From an uncultured Erysipelotrichaceae bacterium (GTDB taxonomy: Bacteria > Bacillota_I > Bacilli_A > RFN20 > CAG-826), in the NCBI GenBank assembly GCA_902785645.1, contig CACZZG010000009.1, positions 5,321-40,260 on the forward strand: 34,940 nt of DNA. Reading direction: 5' to 3'. The notes beneath the pieces were generated by a model. The model was given only the letters and a program-made list of their open reading frames with translations, was not told where the DNA came from and did no database searches. Below, one piece after another: positions 8,179-17,077 of this stretch; position 1 is the first letter of the stretch, and each line of letters begins with the position of its first letter. Made by a program: the position numbers and the translations under genes.

Positions 8179-9184
8179 AGAACTAGTACCAAACGAATTA
8201 TCAAAAGAAACAAAAGCTTCAATGAAGACTCGTATTATTAGCGCGATAGTTGGAGCAATCATCGTTATCCCCGTTATCTTTGTAGGTGATTTTTTCATCT
8301 TTGGTGTAATGGCTTTCATTCTTTTGGTCAGCACATATGAAATCATTCACTGTGCGAAAAGAAAGTACAATATTGCCTTATATATTGTCGCCTTTATCTT
8401 GGCCTTATTAATGACATATTGGCCAATTATTAGATCTATGCCTGATTGCTTTAAAACGGCTGGATATGACTGGTCAAGTTGGAGAGTATTTAATGCATTT
8501 AATGAAATTTATATTTCATTATCAGTGTTAGCTTTATCCGCATTTGGTCTGTTTGTAATGGTCCTTATCGATAAAGGGTTCACTGTTAGGGATGCATGTT
8601 TTATTTTCACAATGATGTTAATCATCACTGTCGGATATCAATCTATTTTATATATTAGATATTTACCATCTAGTGCATATCATCAAGTCAACCATGTTGA
8701 AAATTATTTCAATATGTATGACAACTTAGAATCTTGTTTGTTGTTAGTCTATGTCTTATTAGGAACATTTATGACAGATATCGGTGCTTATTTCGTTGGT
8801 GTCTTTTTTGGAAAAAATAAGATGCTCGAAAGAATTTCTCCAAAGAAAACATGGGAAGGATTCTTTGGCGGTGTCATTATTTCCACGATTGCATCCTTTG
8901 GTTTTGGTATGGCATTCTGCTTAACTGGTCATCCATTAGTTTTAGGAATTTTAGATAAAGAACATTGGTATTTTATTCTTGCCTTGTCATTAATCATTCC
9001 TCTTACTTCAGTTTTGGGTGACTTTGTCTTTAGTGCCTGTAAGAGACATTTTGATATTAAAGACTTTGGAAATATTATTCCTGGTCACGGAGGAATGCTC
9101 GATAGACTTGATAGTGTTATTTTCTCTATGATTGCCACTGCAGTCTTTCTTGAACTCATTCAATATTGGAGCGCAATTATTTAA
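8168..9184 (+). CDS. cdsA: Phosphatidate cytidylyltransferase (CDP-diglyceride synthase)
   Basis: Converts phosphatidic acid and CTP to CDP-diacylglycerol for phospholipid synthesis. A multi-spanning membrane protein of 338 residues; the C-terminal signature SACKRHFDIKDFGNIIPGHG followed by GMLDRLDS fits the CdsA consensus exactly. SPKKTWEG lies earlier, as expected. ATG 8168 follows GGAGGA by 10 nt and lies inside the end of uppS; the stop shares bases with the dxr start (TAATG). The N-terminal half (TM region with long hydrophilic loops near residues 90-190) is longer and more divergent than in B. subtilis. Confidence 0.95.
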   Translation: MKNKELVPNELSKETKASMKTRIISAIVGAIIVIPVIFVGDFFIFGVMAFILLVSTYEIIHCAKRKYNIALYIVAFILALLMTYWPIIRSMPDCFKTAGYDWSSWRVFNAFNEIYISLSVLALSAFGLFVMVLIDKGFTVRDACFIFTMMLIITVGYQSILYIRYLPSSAYHQVNHVENYFNMYDNLESCLLLVYVLLGTFMTDIGAYFVGVFFGKNKMLERISPKKTWEGFFGGVIISTIASFGFGMAFCLTGHPLVLGILDKEHWYFILALSLIIPLTSVLGDFVFSACKRHFDIKDFGNIIPGHGGMLDRLDSVIFSMIATAVFLELIQYWSAII

Positions 9185-10335
9185 TGAAAAAGATTTGCTT
9201 ATTAGGAGCATCTGGATCCATCGGTAAACAAACTATCGATGTTATGAAGAAGAATCGACAAGATTTCGATTTGATTTCTTTTTCTGTGGGTAAAAGAACT
9301 AGATGTATTTCTTCTTTAATCAAATCATTTCCAAATGTAAAAGCTATTTGCATCAAAGATAAAAACAAAATCAATTACTATCAAAAGAAATATCCCGACA
9401 TTAGTTTTGTATATGGTGATGAAGGTTTACTTAAAGTCATTGATCAAGACGTCGATATGGTGGTGAATGCTTTAGTGGGTTTTGTTGGTTTATATCCAAC
9501 GATTTATTCATTAAAGAAAAATCTTATTGTTGCTTTAGCAAATAAAGAAGCTTTAGTAGTGGGTGGAGAGATAGTTAATGATTTGCTCAACCAAGGATTT
9601 GGGAAACTATATCCAATTGATAGTGAACATTCTGCGATTAAAAAATGCCTTTTAGTTGATGATCAAAACATTGAAAAGATAGTTTTGACCGCAAGCGGAG
9701 GCGCATTTAGAAAATTAAGCCGTGAAGAATTAGTTAATGTTACTCCAGAAGATGCTTTGAAGCATCCTACATGGAAGATGGGAAATAAAATCACTATCGA
9801 CTGTGCGACAATGGTTAACAAATCTTTTGAAATTATTGAAGCTCATTATTTATTCAATTATCCATATGACAAAATTGGTATCAAACTACATGATGAAAGT
9901 TATGTTCATTCATATGTTGTTTATAAAGATGGAACAATGAGATTAGATATCGGAAAACCAGATATGCGTAATCCAATTAGATTAGCGTTATATGAATTTA
10001 ATACAAGCTTTAAAACAGTTACTGTAAATAGACTCGATCAGATAGTGGGATATCATTTCCATGACTTTGATATTAATCGATATCCTGTAGTTAACTTTGC
10101 CAAAACCGTCATTGAAAATAAAGGTACATATGGTGCTGTTTTTAATGCGGCAAACGAAGTTGCTGTTAATGCTTTTTTGAATCACCAAATTCCTTTTTTG
10201 GCGATTGAAGAAATCATTGACTGCTTAATGAAAAAGAACAAAAACATCAATCATCCAACCTATGAACAAATCTTGGAAATTGATAGAAAAACCAGGCAAA
10301 ATGCCGCTGAAATGGTGAAAAATTGGAGAAAATAG
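9184..10335 (+). CDS. dxr: 1-deoxy-D-xylulose 5-phosphate reductoisomerase
   Basis: NADPH-dependent second step of the MEP isoprenoid pathway, feeding UppS. The N-terminal NADPH site is LLGASGSIGKQT; other motifs are ALANKEALVVGGE, PIDSEHSAI (metal ligands D and E), LTASGGAF, HPTWKMGNKITIDCATMVNK and NAANEVAVNAFL. The 383-residue length is normal. One stretch is unusual: the IHPQSIIHS segment of the family reads LHDESYVHSYV here, with the serine kept. The start overlaps the cdsA stop and rseP follows after one base. Confidence 0.95.
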   Translation: MKKICLLGASGSIGKQTIDVMKKNRQDFDLISFSVGKRTRCISSLIKSFPNVKAICIKDKNKINYYQKKYPDISFVYGDEGLLKVIDQDVDMVVNALVGFVGLYPTIYSLKKNLIVALANKEALVVGGEIVNDLLNQGFGKLYPIDSEHSAIKKCLLVDDQNIEKIVLTASGGAFRKLSREELVNVTPEDALKHPTWKMGNKITIDCATMVNKSFEIIEAHYLFNYPYDKIGIKLHDESYVHSYVVYKDGTMRLDIGKPDMRNPIRLALYEFNTSFKTVTVNRLDQIVGYHFHDFDINRYPVVNFAKTVIENKGTYGAVFNAANEVAVNAFLNHQIPFLAIEEIIDCLMKKNKNINHPTYEQILEIDRKTRQNAAEMVKNWRK

Positions 10336-10336
10336 C

Positions 10337-11608
10337 ATGAATGTATTGATGACAATTCTTTACATATTACTATTTATAGTCTGCCTATCCGTACTCATTA
10401 TGATCCATGAGTTAGGTCATTTTACTGCGGCTAAAATTTTTAAGGTTTATGTTCAAGAATATTCCATTGGTTTTGGTCCTGCAATATTCCATAAAAAAAG
10501 AAAAAATGGTGAGACATATTTCTCCTTAAGAATTATTCCGTTTGGTGGATATGTTTCTATGTATGGAGAAGGTGTTGAATTAGAAGATGGTGTACAAGTT
10601 GATCAATCTAGAAGTTTAGACGGCATTAAGAAATGGAAACGTGCAATTATTCTAGCAGCTGGTGTTACCATGAATGCTATTTTGGCGCTTCATTTGTTCT
10701 TTATTTCAAATATCGCTTTTAGAGAACAACAACTTTATCTCAGAAACATGACAGTTGAAGTTGATTCAAAAGCTGCTGCAGCAGGTTTAAAGACTTTAGA
10801 TGTTATTGCCTTAGATTCTGAGATAAATAGTGATGTTGATTCATGGCACGCAAAAGATAATTCCTCATTACATCTATTAGATTCAAAAGCAACAGTTACA
10901 TATCAAGATGACTCAACAGCTACTGCTTTTGCTTTTATTGATGTTAGTGGAGTGAAAGATTATAAGAATATTTCTATAAATAAATTTATTTGTTTATATG
11001 CTTCTAATGAAGGTAAGGTCAACTACGCAAGTCCTATTACTCCAGATAATAATTTCAAATCTGTTCTTATTGATTTTAAAACTGTGACTGAATTCAATGA
11101 AAAAGATGTCGCTATTAGTTTTGAGTCTCATCCAATCTTGGTAGAGAAAGATATTAATGGTGGATTTGAAGATATCGGATATAAGTTCTATCACTATATT
11201 GGTAAACAACTTAATTTTGGTGAAGCGCTTGGAAAATCTTTTGTGGATTTTGGTGAATCATCAACTTTAATTGTTAGAGCTTTAGGCACTTTATTTACTA
11301 AAGAAACTTGGAACAGTATGGGTGGCATAGTTGCTATTGGTTTCCAATCGACATCCATCTTGCAGAATCTTGGTTTAGGTAAATATATTTACCTATGGGG
11401 TGCACTTTCAGTCAACTTAGCGATTGTTAACTTATTACCTTTCCCGGGTCTTGATGGATGGCAACTTCTTGTTTTAGCGGTGGAAGCAGCTACTCGTAAA
11501 AAGATACCTAATAAGGTCAAAACAATTGTATCAATTGTTGGACTTGTTATTCTTTTTGCCTTTATGGGTGTAATATTAATAAAGGATCTAATTACTTACG
11601 TATTTTAA
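10337..11608 (+). CDS. rseP: Site-2 intramembrane metalloprotease RseP/RasP
   Basis: Membrane zinc protease that cuts anti-sigma factors and remnant signal peptides. The first membrane segment holds the HELGH zinc site (H24, E25, H28). A PDZ-like region lies near residues 130-200, and the third zinc ligand is in LLPFPGLDGWQ near the C-terminus, followed by a last membrane helix. 423 residues is standard. The gene sits between dxr and polC as in B. subtilis, except that proS is missing after it. Confidence 0.94.
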   Translation: MNVLMTILYILLFIVCLSVLIMIHELGHFTAAKIFKVYVQEYSIGFGPAIFHKKRKNGETYFSLRIIPFGGYVSMYGEGVELEDGVQVDQSRSLDGIKKWKRAIILAAGVTMNAILALHLFFISNIAFREQQLYLRNMTVEVDSKAAAAGLKTLDVIALDSEINSDVDSWHAKDNSSLHLLDSKATVTYQDDSTATAFAFIDVSGVKDYKNISINKFICLYASNEGKVNYASPITPDNNFKSVLIDFKTVTEFNEKDVAISFESHPILVEKDINGGFEDIGYKFYHYIGKQLNFGEALGKSFVDFGESSTLIVRALGTLFTKETWNSMGGIVAIGFQSTSILQNLGLGKYIYLWGALSVNLAIVNLLPFPGLDGWQLLVLAVEAATRKKIPNKVKTIVSIVGLVILFAFMGVILIKDLITYVF

Positions 11609-11610
11609 TT

Positions 11611-14600
11611 ATGACTGACAAAATGATTCGCTTTTTAACAAGTTTACAGATCAATAATATTGATGATTTTGATCTTGAATTTGAAATGCTCGGTTATGAC
11701 CGTTTTGATAAGAAGCGCCTCAATATGGTCATTATTAAACAAACTCCTTGGAAATATGAACTATTAAGACAATTCCAAGATGGCTTAAATACCATTAACT
11801 ATAAATATTTATTACGTTTCTCTTATAGAGTTAGACCTAATGGTTCTGATGTTATTCATCTATTTGAAGATTGGTATCAAACACTATATAGACTTCCACA
11901 CAATTTAGACATTAAATGCGAAGATGATGAACACATCATCGTTGAATACGCAAACGAAGCGGAAAAAGAACAGTATCAATCTGCTATCAAAGATTTCCAA
12001 TCTTTCTTAGAGTTTATTTCTTATGAATTTATCGTTCAAGAAAGCGTCAAACCCGAAGAAGAGGAAGAGGTTCAAATCAGTGAAAGCAAGATGAATCGTA
12101 TTGTGAAAGCAGCTTCAAAAGAAGCTACTGAAGCAATTGAAAACGAAGAAGAAGGTGAAGAAGCTAATGATGCTTCTGTTGCTGAAGAATTAATTGAAAA
12201 AGAAAGAGAAGAATTAAACCGCAATGTCGGCGATGCTTTCTTAGAGATGGCAAGGCAAAATCAACTAGCCATGATCGAAGAAAGAAAAAGAGCTAGATTA
12301 AATAAGCGTGGTAATTATCATCCTATAGATAATATCGATTCCATTAATAACAATTCCGGTAGTGTTGACTTCAATGGAAAAGTTTTTGCGATTGAAATTA
12401 AAGAATTTGGTGGCCGTAAAAGACTCAATATTGGTGTTGGTGATGATCTTGGTGGTGCTATATATGTTAACATGTATGAAAACAACCAAGTCAATGATGA
12501 TGTTATCAAGCACCTAGTAAGAAACGCTAACATTCGTGTTAGAGGTGTTGCTTACATTGATGATTTTACTAAAGCCTTAACTATTAAAGGTCATTATATT
12601 GATTTACTTCCACCTGATGTTGTGGAACCAGAAAAATCTGAATATCATCGTGTCGAATTACATCTACATTCACAGATGTCTGCGATGGATGGTGTCAGTG
12701 GTATGAAGGATTATTGTGACTATGCGAAAGCCCTTGGTCACAACGCAATTGCCATTACCGATCACGCTGTTGTTCAAGGATTCCCAGATGCTCAAAAAGC
12801 AGCGGATTCAACAGGTTTAAAGATGCTTTATGGTTGCGAATTCTATATGGTGGATGCAACGCTAAATGCTATCAAAAATCCTGTAAAAACCCCATTAAGT
12901 AAAGCAAAATACGTAGTTTTAGACTTAGAAACTACAGGTTTAAGTTGTCGTTATAACCGTACTATTGAGTTTGGTGCTGTCAAAGTTGAAAATGGCATTG
13001 AAACCGGTAGATTAGATATATTAATTAATCCAGGTGTACCAATCCCAAGAAAGATTGCGAACTTAACTCATATCACTGATGAGATGGTGAAAAACCAACC
13101 CAAGATTGAAGAAGCTTTTCCAAGAATATTAGAATTCATTGGTGATGCTATTTTAGTTACTCATAATGCTGAATTCGATATCTCTTTCTTACAAGAAGAA
13201 TTAAAGAGATGTGGAAGACCAATTTTAACTAACCCTGTTATTGATACATTAGCCTTATCAAGATACCTATTCCCTAAAAATAGAGGTCATAGTTTAGGTA
13301 ACTTATGTCGTAACTTCGAAGTTAATTATGATGAAGAAGGCGCTCACCGTGCTGACTACGATGCTAGTGTGTTAAACGAAGTGTGGCAACCAATGATTGT
13401 TATGCTCAATAAAGAGCATCCTGGTATCACCCACGAAGATTTAGGCAAATTAGAAGTTAGCAACGATTTATTAGAGCATTTAAGACCTGTACACACAGTT
13501 GCTTTAGCAAAAGATAAAGTTGGCCTTAAACAACTATATAAACTTGTTTCTATGTCGCATATTCAATATCTTGCGGGAGTTCCAAAGATTCCAAAACAAG
13601 AAATTAATAAGATGCGTGACCATTTAATTATCGGATCAGCTTGTTTTAATGGTGAAGTTTTTAGAACCGCAAGATACTATAACGAAGATGTTCTTAAGAA
13701 AGTCATGGAATTTTATGACTATATTGAAGTTCAACCATTAGAAAACTACTCATGGTTAGTAAATATGGGCGAATTGGAACAAGAAGAAATCGTCCAATAT
13801 ATCAAAGATATAGTTAAAGCCGCAGATGAAATTGGAAAGATGGTTTGTGCGACTGGTGATTGCCATTATGTGAAACCATCAGATAAGAAATACCGTGATG
13901 TTTATATTTCCGCGAAAGGATTAGGTGGTACAGTTCACCCATTAAATCCTTATGCACGTTCTAGAGTGCCGCAATTTGAGAATCCAGATCAACATTATCG
14001 TTCAACTGATGAAATGTTAGAGGCGATGAGCTTCCTTGGCAAAGAAAAAGCTTTCGAAATTGTTGTGACTAATACAAATAAAGTTGCTGATAGCATCGTT
14101 CCTTTAAGACCATTACCAAACGATAAACTATATACTCCATCAATTGAAAACTGTGAACAAATGCTCACTGATATGGTGTTTGAAAAAGCTCACAAATTGT
14201 ATGGTGACCCATTACCAGAATTAATCCAAAATCGTTTAGAAACTGAATTAAACGGTATTATTTCTAATGGTTATTCTGTTATTTATTACATCGCTCACAA
14301 GATTATTAAGAAAGCGAATGAAGATGGATTTATTGTTGGTTCACGTGGTTCTGTTGGTTCTTCTTTGGTTGCTACAATGGCTAATATTACCGAAGTTAAT
14401 CCATTGCCACCTCATTATATTTGTCCACACTGCCATCATTTAGAGTGGGTTAATGAAGTTGATAAGGATGTAAGAAGTGGTGATGACCTTCCAGACAAGA
14501 AATGCCCAATCTGTGGAGAAGAGATGATTCATGACGGTCAAAACATTCCTTTCCAAACATTCTTAGGATTCAACGCTGAAAAGGTTCCTGATATTGACCT

Positions 14601-16041
14601 TAACTTCCCACCAGATTATCAAGCAAGAGCACATGCTTATACAAAAGAATTATTAGGTGCAGATAAAGTCTTTAGAGCCGGTACCATATCCGGTGTCGAA
14701 GAAAAGACTGCTTTTGGTTTTGCTCGTGGTTATATTGAAAGAATGGGATTAAACCCTGATGAATATCCACGTGCTAAAATTGCTTATTTAGCTTCTGGGT
14801 GTGTTGGTGTTAAACGTACAACTGGTCAACACCCAGGTGGTATTGTCGTTGTTCCTAGTGAATATGAAATCTATGATTTTACACCAATTCAATATCCTGC
14901 TGACGATAAGACTTCAGCGTGGATGACAACTCACTTTGATTTCCATTCTATTCACGACACAATTCTTAAGCTTGACCTTTTAGGTCACGTTGACCCATTA
15001 GCTCTTAAGATGATGGCGGATTTAACTGGTGTTGATATCCATACAATCCCAATGAATGATCCCGCTGTTTTGTCTTTGTTTACATCTTCTAAAGCCTTAA
15101 AGATGGAACATGACTATTTGCAGAATAGAACAGGGGCAATGGGTATTCCTGAATTTGGTACTGAAAACAGTAGGCGTATTTTGGAAGAAACTATGCCAAC
15201 AAAGTTCTCAGATTTAGTTATTATTTCTGGTCTTTCTCATGGCACAAACGTTTGGAGTGGCAATGCTGAAAAACTCATTCAAAGTGGTCAAGCAACATTA
15301 AGAGAAGTTATTGGATGTCGTGATGATATTATGACTTACTTAATCGGTAAAGGACTACCTCCTGATGTTTCATTTGCCATTATGGAAGATGTCCGTAAAG
15401 GTAAGGGCTTAAAAGAAAAATATGTCGAAATTATGAAGGTCCATAAAGTTCCTCAATTCTATATGGATTCTTGTAATTTAATTAAATATATGTTCCCGAA
15501 AGGACACGCTGTTGCGTATGTTACTCAAGCGGTTCGTGTGGGTTATTTCAAAATTTATTATCCACTTGAATTCTATGCCACATTCTTCTCGGTAAGATGT
15601 GATCAATATGACATTAAAGCGATGATTAAAGGCGAACAAGCCATTATCAATCGATTAGATGAATTAAAGCTTAAATCAAGAAGCAAAGTGGAGAAACTAT
15701 CACCTAAAGAAACTGAACAAATTAAAACTTTGTCCATGGCTTTGGAAATGGTGCAAAGAGGATATAAGTTTGAAAACATTGATATTGATAAGAGTGATTC
15801 TGTCAATTTCGTTGTTGATAAAGCAAATAAAGCACTTATTCCTCCATTTATTACCATTGATGGTTTAGGTGCAAACAACGCTCAAACAGTAGTGGAAGCA
15901 AGGAAAGATGGACCATTCCACTCGAAAGAAGAATTGCTTAGAAGAACAAAATTAACAAGCACAAATGTCGATGATTTATCTGAAATGGGTGTTTTAGATG
16001 GTTTGGATGAGACCGACCAACTATCTTTATTTGATTTTTAA
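11611..16041 (+). CDS. polC: DNA polymerase III alpha subunit, Gram-positive PolC type
   Basis: Replicative polymerase with built-in 3'-5' proofreading. Domain order fits PolC: N-terminal region (1-150), an acidic, glutamate-rich linker (about 150-200), OB fold (about 250-335), PHP domain begun at HRVELHLHSQMSAMDG and split by the inserted DEDD exonuclease (VVLDLETTGL, D438/E440), a zinc finger (CPHC...CPIC), and the polymerase palm with PDIDLNF (D994, D996). HHH-type C-terminal motifs end near DQLSLF. 1476 residues is slightly longer than the usual 1440. It starts 2 nt after rseP without a clear ribosome site. Confidence 0.97.
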   Translation: MTDKMIRFLTSLQINNIDDFDLEFEMLGYDRFDKKRLNMVIIKQTPWKYELLRQFQDGLNTINYKYLLRFSYRVRPNGSDVIHLFEDWYQTLYRLPHNLDIKCEDDEHIIVEYANEAEKEQYQSAIKDFQSFLEFISYEFIVQESVKPEEEEEVQISESKMNRIVKAASKEATEAIENEEEGEEANDASVAEELIEKEREELNRNVGDAFLEMARQNQLAMIEERKRARLNKRGNYHPIDNIDSINNNSGSVDFNGKVFAIEIKEFGGRKRLNIGVGDDLGGAIYVNMYENNQVNDDVIKHLVRNANIRVRGVAYIDDFTKALTIKGHYIDLLPPDVVEPEKSEYHRVELHLHSQMSAMDGVSGMKDYCDYAKALGHNAIAITDHAVVQGFPDAQKAADSTGLKMLYGCEFYMVDATLNAIKNPVKTPLSKAKYVVLDLETTGLSCRYNRTIEFGAVKVENGIETGRLDILINPGVPIPRKIANLTHITDEMVKNQPKIEEAFPRILEFIGDAILVTHNAEFDISFLQEELKRCGRPILTNPVIDTLALSRYLFPKNRGHSLGNLCRNFEVNYDEEGAHRADYDASVLNEVWQPMIVMLNKEHPGITHEDLGKLEVSNDLLEHLRPVHTVALAKDKVGLKQLYKLVSMSHIQYLAGVPKIPKQEINKMRDHLIIGSACFNGEVFRTARYYNEDVLKKVMEFYDYIEVQPLENYSWLVNMGELEQEEIVQYIKDIVKAADEIGKMVCATGDCHYVKPSDKKYRDVYISAKGLGGTVHPLNPYARSRVPQFENPDQHYRSTDEMLEAMSFLGKEKAFEIVVTNTNKVADSIVPLRPLPNDKLYTPSIENCEQMLTDMVFEKAHKLYGDPLPELIQNRLETELNGIISNGYSVIYYIAHKIIKKANEDGFIVGSRGSVGSSLVATMANITEVNPLPPHYICPHCHHLEWVNEVDKDVRSGDDLPDKKCPICGEEMIHDGQNIPFQTFLGFNAEKVPDIDLNFPPDYQARAHAYTKELLGADKVFRAGTISGVEEKTAFGFARGYIERMGLNPDEYPRAKIAYLASGCVGVKRTTGQHPGGIVVVPSEYEIYDFTPIQYPADDKTSAWMTTHFDFHSIHDTILKLDLLGHVDPLALKMMADLTGVDIHTIPMNDPAVLSLFTSSKALKMEHDYLQNRTGAMGIPEFGTENSRRILEETMPTKFSDLVIISGLSHGTNVWSGNAEKLIQSGQATLREVIGCRDDIMTYLIGKGLPPDVSFAIMEDVRKGKGLKEKYVEIMKVHKVPQFYMDSCNLIKYMFPKGHAVAYVTQAVRVGYFKIYYPLEFYATFFSVRCDQYDIKAMIKGEQAIINRLDELKLKSRSKVEKLSPKETEQIKTLSMALEMVQRGYKFENIDIDKSDSVNFVVDKANKALIPPFITIDGLGANNAQTVVEARKDGPFHSKEELLRRTKLTSTNVDDLSEMGVLDGLDETDQLSLFDF

Positions 16042-16118
16042 CGGGAAGTAGCGCAGCTTGGTAGCGCGCTTGGTTCGGGACCAAGAAGTCGTGAGTTCGA
16101 ATCTCATCTTCCCGACCA
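16042..16118 (+). tRNA. tRNA-Pro(CGG)
   Basis: Full cloverleaf of 77 nt with encoded CCA. Acceptor CGGGAAG/CTTCCCG, D-stem GCGC/GCGC, anticodon loop TTCGGGA (anticodon CGG, codon CCG), T-loop TTCGAAT. It begins on the base after the polC stop and so must be transcribed with polC and cut out of that message. Confidence 0.96.
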
Positions 16119-16128
16119 TTTGGTCACT

Positions 16129-16156
16129 AATGATAATCTTTAGATTATCATTTTTT
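16129..16156 (+). terminator. Terminator of the uppS-polC-tRNA-Pro unit
   Basis: AATGATAATC (16129-16138), loop TTTA, GATTATCATT (16143-16152), followed by a run of T. Confidence 0.88.
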
Positions 16157-16210
16157 ATTTGTCTTAGATAGTGCTTAGTTTTTTATATTTTATAAAAATA
16201 TGAAAGAGAC

Positions 16211-16216
16211 TATACT
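16211..16216 (+). promoter_or_regulatory. -10 box giving a near-leaderless message
   Basis: TATACT ends 8 nt before the ATG at 16225, and no Shine-Dalgarno is present, so transcription would begin at or next to the start codon. The -35 region is only T-rich. Confidence 0.5.
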
Positions 16217-16224
16217 ATTAAAAT

Positions 16225-17073
16225 ATGAGCGAAGTAATGACTGCGACACATTCAATATCAAGAAAGCCCGGTGCTTTTGAAAAAAGAATCCACGAAATTG
16301 ATTTTGTTAGAGGTTTTCTTATTGCTTTAGTCTTAATGGATCATCTTTTTTGCTGGCTTTGGCAATATAACGAAGGATGGGCTTATTCTGCGATGCAAGC
16401 TGGAAGACCATATGAATTCTATAAAGCCATGGGCGATGCATTTAGATTCTATTGGTATAGTAATGCTAGAGACATTGTTCGTTTTATAGCGTTGTTTGGT
16501 TTCTGTTTTGTATCTGGTATTTCTACAGCATTCTCTAGAAATAACTGGATAAGAGCTGCACAGATGATTGCTTTTGCTTTTGCTTTAGCAATAGGGTCGA
16601 ATATTCTTAATGCATTCTTGAGAGAACCACTAGGACTTGATTCGATGAGAATTGATTTCAATGTTATTGCTGTTTTAGCATGGTCGACATTGTTCTATTG
16701 TTTCATTCAAAATAGGTCCTGGAAGGGACTTGTCGCAATGCTTTTAGGAACTTTACTAATTGCTTGGTACTTTGTGCCTTGGCTAGCGGAAGTTAATTAT
16801 GAGAAAAATCTCAATATTTATGCTCCTCCATTTATTGAACCAGATGCCGCTCAAGCAGATTGGATGCCTTTATTTCCATTTATGTGTTTCTTCTTAATGG
16901 GGGCCTTGCTTTCATATTTTGTTTATGCACCTACTAAACAATCATTAATTAAACATAAAGGCAATTGGGAAAGACCGTTATGTTTTATGGGAAGGCATTC
17001 CTTACTTTTCTATGTTTGTCATCAAATGATTTTGATTCCATTTTTCTTACTTTTAGACGTATTTTTAGGATAA
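16225..17073 (+). CDS. DUF1624 / heparan-alpha-glucosaminide N-acetyltransferase-like membrane protein
   Basis: A 282-residue polytopic membrane protein. The opening KRIHEIDFVRGFLIALVLMD followed by HLF is the hallmark of the HGSNAT catalytic (DUF1624) and related acyltransferase-3-like families, in which a membrane histidine takes an acetyl group from cytosolic CoA and passes it to a glycan. About seven membrane segments can be seen, ending in GRHSLLFYVCHQMILIPFF. It is 4 nt from an acyl-CoA ligase, so the pair probably activates and transfers an acyl group to an envelope glycan or lipid; the acceptor is unknown. The message appears leaderless. Confidence 0.72.
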   Translation: MSEVMTATHSISRKPGAFEKRIHEIDFVRGFLIALVLMDHLFCWLWQYNEGWAYSAMQAGRPYEFYKAMGDAFRFYWYSNARDIVRFIALFGFCFVSGISTAFSRNNWIRAAQMIAFAFALAIGSNILNAFLREPLGLDSMRIDFNVIAVLAWSTLFYCFIQNRSWKGLVAMLLGTLLIAWYFVPWLAEVNYEKNLNIYAPPFIEPDAAQADWMPLFPFMCFFLMGALLSYFVYAPTKQSLIKHKGNWERPLCFMGRHSLLFYVCHQMILIPFFLLLDVFLG

Positions 17074-17077
17074 AACT

